A stretch of DNA of 42,147 nt from Deltaproteobacteria bacterium 13_1_40CM_4_68_19 (GTDB lineage: Bacteria > Myxococcota > Myxococcia > Myxococcales > 40CM-4-68-19). How positions within the stretch are numbered: position 1 is the stretch's first letter; every line of letters starts with the position of its first letter. The DNA is taken from assembly GCA_001918155.1 (NCBI GenBank), contig MNFJ01000115.1:1-42147 (forward strand). The letters are read 5' to 3'. A program made the position numbers and the translations under genes. Under the pieces are notes generated by a model. That model had not been told where the DNA came from. It worked only from the letters and a program-made list of their open reading frames with translations, and ran no database searches. This document shows positions 36,972 to 42,147 of the stretch, piece after piece.

Positions 36972-38064
36972 GCTGCGCGCCCGACTCTTCTCTCCCGCGC
37001 GCGACACGCTCTGGGGCGCTTTCGCCGCGCTGATCCTTGCCCTGCTCATCAGCTTCGTCGCCATCGCGGCATCGGGGCGGGACGCCGCGACGGGCTTCGC
37101 CGACCTGCTGTCCGGCGCATTCGGAGGACCCGGTCCGCTGGGCGAAACGGCGATCAAGTCCGCGGTCCTGGTGCTCACTGGGCTCTCGGTGACCGTGGCG
37201 TTCACGGTCGGCCTGTTCAACATCGGGGCGGAAGGCCAGCTCATCTGGGGCGCTCTCGCCGCCGCGGTGATCGGGCAACGCGCCCTTCCGGGCGCGATGG
37301 CCCTCAGCCTGCTCGGCGCGGCCGTCGCGGGCGCCGGGTGGGGATTGCTCGCTGGCTGGTTGAAGGTTCGCCGCGGAGTGCACGAGGTGATCAGCACGAT
37401 CCTGCTCAACTGGATCGCCATCCACCTCGTCCACGGATGGCTCGTCGCAGGTCCGCTGGCCGCGGCCGGTTCGGGAGCCATGGTCAGCATCGCCGGCACG
37501 GAGCCGGTCAGTGCTTCCGCCTGGCTGCCCCGGCTGTTCGCCGGGAGCCGGCTCGATCTCGGATTTCCCCTCGCGCTGGCCGTCGCAGCGGCGGTCTGGT
37601 TCCTCCTCACGCGGACAGTGCGCGGCTTCGAATGGCGGGCGGTCGGCGCCGGGCGCGACGCCGCCCGGGCGAGCGGCATCCCTTCCTCCCGCTGCATCTG
37701 CGAGGGCATGGCGCTCTCCGGGGCTCTCGCCGGAATGGCCGGCGCGCTGCTCATCCTGGGGACCGAGCACAAGTATCCCGGCGTCTTCCGCACGGGTTAT
37801 GGCTTCGACGGCATCGCCGTCGCGCTCGTCGGCGGCGGCACCGCTCTGGGCACGACGGCCGCGGCGGTCGTATTCGGCGCGCTCCGCGCCGGCGCCACCC
37901 GCTTGCAACTGGTCGGCGTCCACCCGTCGTTCGCGGAGTTGACGCAAGGTCTCGCCGTCCTTCTGGTGGCGGCGCCGCGAATCTTCCAGCCGCTTCTGGC
38001 GCGGCTGCGCGGCCGTCCCTCCGCCGCCGCCAGCGCGCCGCCGGTGCCGACGGTGCAACCATGA
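36964..38064 (+). CDS. Nucleoside ABC importer permease 1 (NupB/YufP type)
   Basis: 366 residues with about nine membrane helices. FTVGLFNIGAEGQLIWGAL and RRGVHEVISTILLNWIAIHL are the family's conserved cytoplasmic and helix motifs, and RAVGAGRDAARASGI is the loop that contacts the ATPase. It starts with GTG inside the end of the ATPase gene and ends with an ATGA overlap with permease 2. It forms the heterodimeric channel with the next gene product. A proline- and alanine-rich tail closes the protein. Confidence 0.92.
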   Translation: MPELRARLFSPARDTLWGAFAALILALLISFVAIAASGRDAATGFADLLSGAFGGPGPLGETAIKSAVLVLTGLSVTVAFTVGLFNIGAEGQLIWGALAAAVIGQRALPGAMALSLLGAAVAGAGWGLLAGWLKVRRGVHEVISTILLNWIAIHLVHGWLVAGPLAAAGSGAMVSIAGTEPVSASAWLPRLFAGSRLDLGFPLALAVAAAVWFLLTRTVRGFEWRAVGAGRDAARASGIPSSRCICEGMALSGALAGMAGALLILGTEHKYPGVFRTGYGFDGIAVALVGGGTALGTTAAAVVFGALRAGATRLQLVGVHPSFAELTQGLAVLLVAAPRIFQPLLARLRGRPSAAASAPPVPTVQP

Positions 38065-38930
38065 GCCTCATCCTCGACTTCGCGCCGCCCCTGGTATTCG
38101 CGGCGCTCGGGGGCGTGCTCAGCGAACGGGCGGGCGTCGTCAACATCGGGCTCGAAGGCATGATGCGCTTCGGAGCATTCGCCGCGGCGGCCGGCGCGAT
38201 CTTCTCCGGTTCACCCTGGGTGGGAGTCGCCTGCGGCGCGCTGGCCGGCGCCGCAGCGGCCGGAGTGCACGCGCTGCTGTCGCTGCGCTTCCGCGCCGAT
38301 CAGGTGGTGAGCGGGATCGCGCTGAACCTGGTCGCCCTCGGCCTGGTGACATATCTGCTACAGGCGGTCTTCGGCTCCGCCGGCGTGAGCCCGCCGTCCC
38401 CCGCGCTATCGCGGGATCGCTTCGGACATTCCGCGCTCGCCTATGCGGCGCTCGCCGTGCCCGTGCTCTTCCATCTCTGGCTGGCGCACACGCCCGCGGG
38501 TCTGCGCGTGCGGGCGGTCGGCGAACATCCGCGGGCCGCGGCGACGCTGGGAATTCGCGTGCTGCCCCTGCGCGCGCTCTGCGTCGCCGGCAGCGGAGTG
38601 CTGGCCGGCATCGGGGGCGCGACGCTTTCGGTCGGCATCGTCGGCCAGTTCGATGCGCGCATGCCCGCCGGACAGGGATTCATGGCCCTCGCCGCGATGG
38701 TGTTCGGGAAATGGACTCCGCTCGGGGCAGCGGCCGCGGCGTTCTTCTTCGCCGCGGCGGACGCCTTGCAACGGCAGCTCTCGTTCTCGCTGCGCGCAGC
38801 CGACTTGCGCCTCGAAGGCATCTTCCTCGCACTGCCGTATGCCCTCACGCTGCTGGTGCTCGCGTCCGGAGTGGGCCGCACCCGCGCGCCCGCGGCGGAC
38901 GGGGTTCCGTACGAACCGGAGGGGCGCTAG
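38061..38930 (+). CDS. Nucleoside ABC importer permease 2 (NupC/YufQ type)
   Basis: 289 residues with about eight membrane helices. It starts MSLILDFAPPLVFAALGGVL, then SERAGVVNIGLEGMMRFGAF, the typical opening of the shorter permease; RVRAVGEHPRAAATLGI is its coupling loop and GQGFMALAAMVFGKWTP the conserved late helix. The true start is the ATG at 38061; the track begins 241 codons earlier in the shadow of permease 1. Last gene of the four-gene importer operon. A weak six-base-pair hairpin without a T-tract lies between it and the convergent thioesterase gene. Confidence 0.92.
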   Translation: MSLILDFAPPLVFAALGGVLSERAGVVNIGLEGMMRFGAFAAAAGAIFSGSPWVGVACGALAGAAAAGVHALLSLRFRADQVVSGIALNLVALGLVTYLLQAVFGSAGVSPPSPALSRDRFGHSALAYAALAVPVLFHLWLAHTPAGLRVRAVGEHPRAAATLGIRVLPLRALCVAGSGVLAGIGGATLSVGIVGQFDARMPAGQGFMALAAMVFGKWTPLGAAAAAFFFAAADALQRQLSFSLRAADLRLEGIFLALPYALTLLVLASGVGRTRAPAADGVPYEPEGR

Positions 38931-38982
38931 AGAGCCGAAAGCGCGGGTATGCGGCTATTGTTTTGGGGCCGCACAGAAGTGA

Positions 38983-39462
38983 TCACCCTTGGCCGACGCG
39001 GACGTTCTCTCCCTCCAACTCCAGCACCCGCTGCCGCCAGAACTCCGGCCAGGGCAGGCTGCGCATCGTCGCCATCTCGACGCAGACGATCACCGTCTCG
39101 GCGGTCACCGGGCGCAGTCCGGTGTCGACGTTGTCGACGATGTACTCGAGCCGCGCGCTTCGGTGGCCCAGCTGCGCCGTGCGCACGCGGATCGAGAGGG
39201 CGTCGTCGAACCGCGCCGGCGCCAGGTAGTCCACCACCGCCCGCCGGACGACGGCCTGGACGGGGCTGCGGGTCCCGCCTTCCAGCATGAGGCCGAGATA
39301 GCGCAGGTATTCGATCCGGCCCAGCTGAAGCAGGTTCAGCCAGCTGGCGTTCCCGACGATCCCCTGTGCATCCACTTCGTCGTAGCGCACGCGATGGCCG
39401 TGGCTGAAACGGAAGAGCGCGTCGAGGACCGGCCTCTCCGCTCCCTCGTGCGGCCCTCCCAT
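38983..39462 (-). CDS. Hotdog-fold acyl-CoA thioesterase (4HBT/YbgC-like)
   Basis: 159 residues. RVRYDEVDAQGIVGNASWLN contains the acidic catalytic region of the 4-hydroxybenzoyl-CoA thioesterase family, followed by the long central helix LLQLGRIEYLRYLGL and the strands DALSIRVRTAQLG and ARLEYIV. It probably hydrolyses a short- or medium-chain acyl-CoA; YbgC relatives associate with the Tol-Pal system, but no tol gene is close. The start overlaps the deoB stop by one base (TGATG), so the true gene is the last 160 codons of the long track ORF. Confidence 0.85.
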   Translation of the reverse strand: MGGPHEGAERPVLDALFRFSHGHRVRYDEVDAQGIVGNASWLNLLQLGRIEYLRYLGLMLEGGTRSPVQAVVRRAVVDYLAPARFDDALSIRVRTAQLGHRSARLEYIVDNVDTGLRPVTAETVIVCVEMATMRSLPWPEFWRQRVLELEGENVRVGQG

Positions 39463-40643
39463 CAGGCCACCGCGCCCAGGAAGCTCCTCCCCCGGGGCGC
39501 CCGTACGCCGAAGTACTCGGCGACCGTCGCCCCCAGGTCGCCGAAGCTCTCGCGCACGCCGAGGTCCGTTCCTTTCGCGCGCCCCGGCGAGTGCGCGAGG
39601 AGCGGGACGTACTCGCGCGTGTGGTCGGTACCAGGAAACGTGGGGTCGTTGCCATGGTCGGCGGTGAGGACCAGCAGATCGCCTGACCGCAGCGGCGCGA
39701 CGATCGAGGGCAGCGCCGCATCGATCTCCGCGAGGGCCCGCGCATATCCTTCCGGGTCGCGGCGATGCCCGTAGAGCATGTCGGTATCCACGAGGTTCAC
39801 GAACAGGAACCCGGGCGCCATGGATCCCAGGATCTCCGCGGTCTTCCGCAGCCCGTCGGCGTTGCCCTCGGTATGCACCGAGTCCGCGATGCCCTGCCGG
39901 TCGTAGATGTCCGGGATCTTTCCCACTCCGACGGTGCGCACGCCCTTCTCGGCGAGCAGGTCGAGCACCGTTCCTTTCGGCGGCGGCTGCGAGAAGTCGC
40001 GCCGATTGTATGTGCGTTCGAACTTGCCGCGCCCGTCGCCGACGAACGGCCGGGCGATGACCCGCGCAAGCCCGTACTCCTTGCCGACGGTGCGCGCCGC
40101 CTCGCACCAGGAATACAGCGTCTGCAGCGGCACGTTCTGCTCGTGCGCGGCGACCTGGAACACGCTGTCCGCGCTCGTGTACACGATGGGAAGTCCGGTG
40201 CGCAGGTGCTCCTCGCCGAGCTCGTCGAGGATCACCGTGCCGCTGGCGGCCTTGTTTCCGAGGTACCCGGGCGCGCCGGAAAGGCGCAGCCATGCGTCCA
40301 TCAGGGCCGGCGGAAACCCTCGCGGAAAGGTGGTGAAGCCCTTCTGCAGCAGGACGCCCATCATCTCCCAATGTCCGGTGGTGGTGTCCTTGCCCTGGGA
40401 CTGCTCGGACATGCGCCCGAACGCCGCCCGGGGAGAGTCCGTCGGCGGGCAGCCGGCGATGGCGGTGATGTTTCCCAGGCCCCACGTCTGGAGATTCGGC
40501 ACGCGCAGGCCGCCGACCTTGCGCGCGCAGTTTCCCAGCGTGTTCGCGCCGGCGTCACCGTACGCCTTCGCGTCCGGAAGCTCGCCCGCGCCGCACGAGT
40601 CGATCACGATGGCGATGAAGCGGCCCATGGGAACAAGTCTCAT
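39462..40643 (-). CDS. deoB: Phosphopentomutase
   Basis: 393 residues of the alkaline-phosphatase superfamily. IAIVIDSCGAGELPDAKAYG and DAGANTLGN contain the first metal ligand and the phosphorylated threonine; GKDTTTGHWEMMG, FVNLVDTDMLYGHRRD and LTADHGNDPTFPGTDHTREY carry the remaining metal and family residues. It converts ribose 1-phosphate and deoxyribose 1-phosphate, the products of PunA and DeoA, to the 5-phosphates. An ATG five codons in (40628) directly precedes the conserved strand and is an alternative start; neither has a strong ribosome site. Between deoC and the thioesterase in one operon. Confidence 0.95.
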   Translation of the reverse strand: MRLVPMGRFIAIVIDSCGAGELPDAKAYGDAGANTLGNCARKVGGLRVPNLQTWGLGNITAIAGCPPTDSPRAAFGRMSEQSQGKDTTTGHWEMMGVLLQKGFTTFPRGFPPALMDAWLRLSGAPGYLGNKAASGTVILDELGEEHLRTGLPIVYTSADSVFQVAAHEQNVPLQTLYSWCEAARTVGKEYGLARVIARPFVGDGRGKFERTYNRRDFSQPPPKGTVLDLLAEKGVRTVGVGKIPDIYDRQGIADSVHTEGNADGLRKTAEILGSMAPGFLFVNLVDTDMLYGHRRDPEGYARALAEIDAALPSIVAPLRSGDLLVLTADHGNDPTFPGTDHTREYVPLLAHSPGRAKGTDLGVRESFGDLGATVAEYFGVRAPRGRSFLGAVA

Positions 40644-40689
40644 AACCGGTACAGCCTAAAGCAACAGTGGCCAAGCCGCCCTCGGCGGC

Positions 40690-41361
40690 CTAGCGGCTGA
40701 CGATGGCCACGCTGGCGCTCGCGCCCAGGCGATTCGCGCCCGCCTCGAGCATCCTCCGCGCATCGGCAGCGGTGCGCACGCCTCCGCTCGCCTTCACGCC
40801 GAAGTCCTCGCCGACCACCTGCCGCATCAGCGCGACGTCCTCGGCGGTCGCACCGCCCGGGCCGGATCCGGTGCTGGTCTTCACGAATGCCGCCCCGGCC
40901 GCCTTCGCCAGGGCGCAGCCGATCACTTTCTCGTCGCGGCCGAGCGCGCCCGTTTCGAGGATCACCTTCACGGGCCGCGGCGTCGTCGCTTCAACGACCG
41001 CCCGGATGTCGCGTTCGACGTAGGCGTAGTCCTTCGCCTTGAGCCGGCCCACGTGGATCACCATGTCGATCTCGGCGGCGCCCGCGCCGATCGCCTCGCG
41101 CGCCTCCGCCACCTTGGCCTCGGTCGTCTCCGTTCCGGAGGGGAAGCCGACCACCGCGATGGGCCGGATGCCGCTCCCCTCGAGGAGTTGGGCGCAAAAC
41201 GCCACGTTGTGCGAGGCGACGCAGACAGTTGCGAACCCGTAGGTGCGCGCCTCGTTGCAGAGCTTCACCAGGTCCTCGCGGCTCACCTCGGGTTTCAGCA
41301 GCGTGTGGTCGATGTAAGGAGCCAGATCCCGGTTGGTGCGGATGGCGATCCGATCGGGCAT
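40690..41361 (-). CDS. deoC: Deoxyribose-phosphate aldolase
   Basis: 223 residues. DLAPYIDHTLLKPEVSREDL opens the barrel, EIDMVIHVGRLKAKDY carries the conserved lysine region, KVILETGAL the middle strand, and GAAFVKTSTGSGPGGAT the Schiff-base lysine. GVKASGGVRTAADA holds the second active lysine. It cleaves 2-deoxyribose 5-phosphate to glyceraldehyde 3-phosphate and acetaldehyde, the last step of deoxynucleoside breakdown. The ATG at 41361 fits the family; the track's extra 256 codons run over the divergent gene. First gene of deoC-deoB-thioesterase. Confidence 0.96.
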   Translation of the reverse strand: MPDRIAIRTNRDLAPYIDHTLLKPEVSREDLVKLCNEARTYGFATVCVASHNVAFCAQLLEGSGIRPIAVVGFPSGTETTEAKVAEAREAIGAGAAEIDMVIHVGRLKAKDYAYVERDIRAVVEATTPRPVKVILETGALGRDEKVIGCALAKAAGAAFVKTSTGSGPGGATAEDVALMRQVVGEDFGVKASGGVRTAADARRMLEAGANRLGASASVAIVSR

Positions 41362-41391
41362 GGCGACAGCCCGTTGTACCATGGCGGGTGC

Positions 41392-42147
41392 GTGCGCGCC
41401 GTTCTCATCGCCCTCCTCTGCGCCGGCTGTTGCGAGTTTTCCGGCCCGCGCTGGCACGGCCGGGTGACCGACCATTTCGACGGCGAGAGGTTCCACAACC
41501 AGATCCCGGGCGACCCGGCGCTGGCCGACCTCGTCCGCTGGCGGCGACACCGCGCTCCCGGCGCCTGGCCCGATTTCGCCGATGCCCCGCCGGCCCCTGC
41601 TCCTCCGATCCGCGTGACCGAGGGAGAGCTGCGCATCACGTTCGTCAATCACGCCACGGTGCTCATCCAGATGGACGGACTGAACGTGCTCACCGACCCG
41701 ATCTGGGGCGACGTGGCGGGACCGGTGCCCTACATCGCGCGCAAGCGTCGGCGGCCGCCGGGCATCCGGTTCGAGGACCTGCCGCCCATCGACGCCGTGC
41801 TGATCAGCCACGACCACTACGACCACATGGACATCGCCACGCTGCAGCGGATCTCCGCGGAGCACCACCCGCGCTTCGTGGTCGGCCTTGGGCAAGGGGC
41901 GCTGCTCGAGAGCTTCGGCTTCCACCGCGTCACCGAGCTGGACTGGTGGCAATGGACGAGCATCGGCGGCGTGCGGGTCTGGGGCGTTCCCGCGCGCCAC
42001 AACTGCCGCCGTGGCGCGTGCGACCGCAACGCGCGGCTCTGGCTCGGGTTCGTGCTGCGATCGCACTCCGGCGACGTCTACTTCGCGGGCGACACCGCGT
42101 ACGGGCCGCACTTCCAGGAGATCGCCGACCACTTCGGCGCGCCGCGG
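41392..42147 (+). CDS. Metallo-beta-lactamase-fold hydrolase, probable lipoprotein (3' end outside window)
   Basis: The frame from GTG 41392 stays open to the window edge (252 codons); the track omits it for lack of a stop. The N-terminus VRAVLIALLCAGCC looks like a lipoprotein signal, though the residue at -3 is a cysteine. Then come ELRITFVNHATVLIQMDGLN, DPIWGDVAGP, the zinc motif LISHDHYDHMD (HxHxDH) and VYFAGDTAYGPHF with a further metal aspartate. The combination resembles the NAPE-PLD/UlaG-like branch, whose members act on phospholipids or lactones; the substrate here is unknown. It diverges from deoC with 30 bases between. The exact start is uncertain, since an in-frame TTG lies 18 bases upstream. 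Confidence 0.82.
   Translation, partial: MRAVLIALLCAGCCEFSGPRWHGRVTDHFDGERFHNQIPGDPALADLVRWRRHRAPGAWPDFADAPPAPAPPIRVTEGELRITFVNHATVLIQMDGLNVLTDPIWGDVAGPVPYIARKRRRPPGIRFEDLPPIDAVLISHDHYDHMDIATLQRISAEHHPRFVVGLGQGALLESFGFHRVTELDWWQWTSIGGVRVWGVPARHNCRRGACDRNARLWLGFVLRSHSGDVYFAGDTAYGPHFQEIADHFGAPR

Noticed and set aside
38950-38973. TGCGGC/GCCGCA hairpin between permease 2 and the thioesterase gene
   Set aside because: Six-base-pair stem with a 12-base loop and no T-run; a terminator role is possible but unsupported.

Overview
This is a very GC-rich, gene-dense chromosomal window from a member of the Myxococcota. The main evidence is the type IV pilus locus. It carries pilB-pilT-pilC-pilS-pilR on the minus strand, then pilA, ABC-transporter genes matching the pilG/pilH/pilI set, pilD, a second NtrB/NtrC-type pair (pilS2/pilR2 positions) and the first 36 codons of pilM. 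That is the gene content and approximate order known from Myxococcus xanthus. The genus cannot be named from sequence alone. No rRNA, tRNA, CRISPR array, insertion sequence or phage gene was seen.

Layout. (1) 1-2052, minus strand: start of pilM, a 75-residue XRE-type regulator preceded by a perfect 21-bp palindrome, and an NtrC-type regulator (pilR2 position). (2) 2148-10485: a block of glycan genes lying between pilR2 and pilS2. It holds an FAD oxidoreductase, a GT4 and a GT2 glycosyltransferase, two SAM methyltransferases, and two divergent paralogous polytopic membrane proteins of GT-C type. (3) 10457-13583, minus strand: pilS2-like kinase, pilD, pilH-like ATPase. (4) 13651-18506, plus strand: a 783-residue YfhO-like membrane protein, then pilA with a sigma-54 promoter, paired TGTC inverted repeats and a strong terminator, then a pilG-position protein and an ABC-2 permease. 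(5) 18541-25738, minus strand: pilR, pilS, pilC, pilT, pilB. (6) 25851-28158, minus strand: ribF, cdd, punA with overlapping ends. (7) 28220-29386: an ExbB/ExbD pair. (8) 29391-31803, minus strand: an MJ1255-type glycosyltransferase and deoA. (9) 31856-38930, plus strand: a DUF255/thioredoxin-fold protein, a truncated old-yellow-enzyme fragment, and a complete BMP-type nucleoside ABC importer (lipoprotein, double ATPase, two permeases). (10) 38983-41361, minus strand: thioesterase, deoB, deoC. (11) 41392-end: a partial metallo-beta-lactamase-fold lipoprotein candidate.

How they work together. Two themes dominate. The first is type IV pilus assembly: motors PilB and PilT, platform PilC, prepilin peptidase PilD, major pilin PilA, an accessory ABC transporter, and two sigma-54 two-component systems. 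Eight glycan-type genes are interleaved with the pil genes, including a polyprenyl-phosphate-sugar-synthase-like GT2 and three large membrane proteins. My favoured inference is an undescribed pilus-linked or pilus-coregulated surface glycosylation system. The second theme is nucleoside scavenging: import by the BMP-type transporter, deamination and phosphorolysis by Cdd, PunA and DeoA, and pentose-phosphate breakdown by DeoB and DeoC. This suits an organism that feeds on lysed cells. No gap between genes exceeds 300 bases; the longest (422-693) holds the 21-bp palindrome and nothing else I can support.
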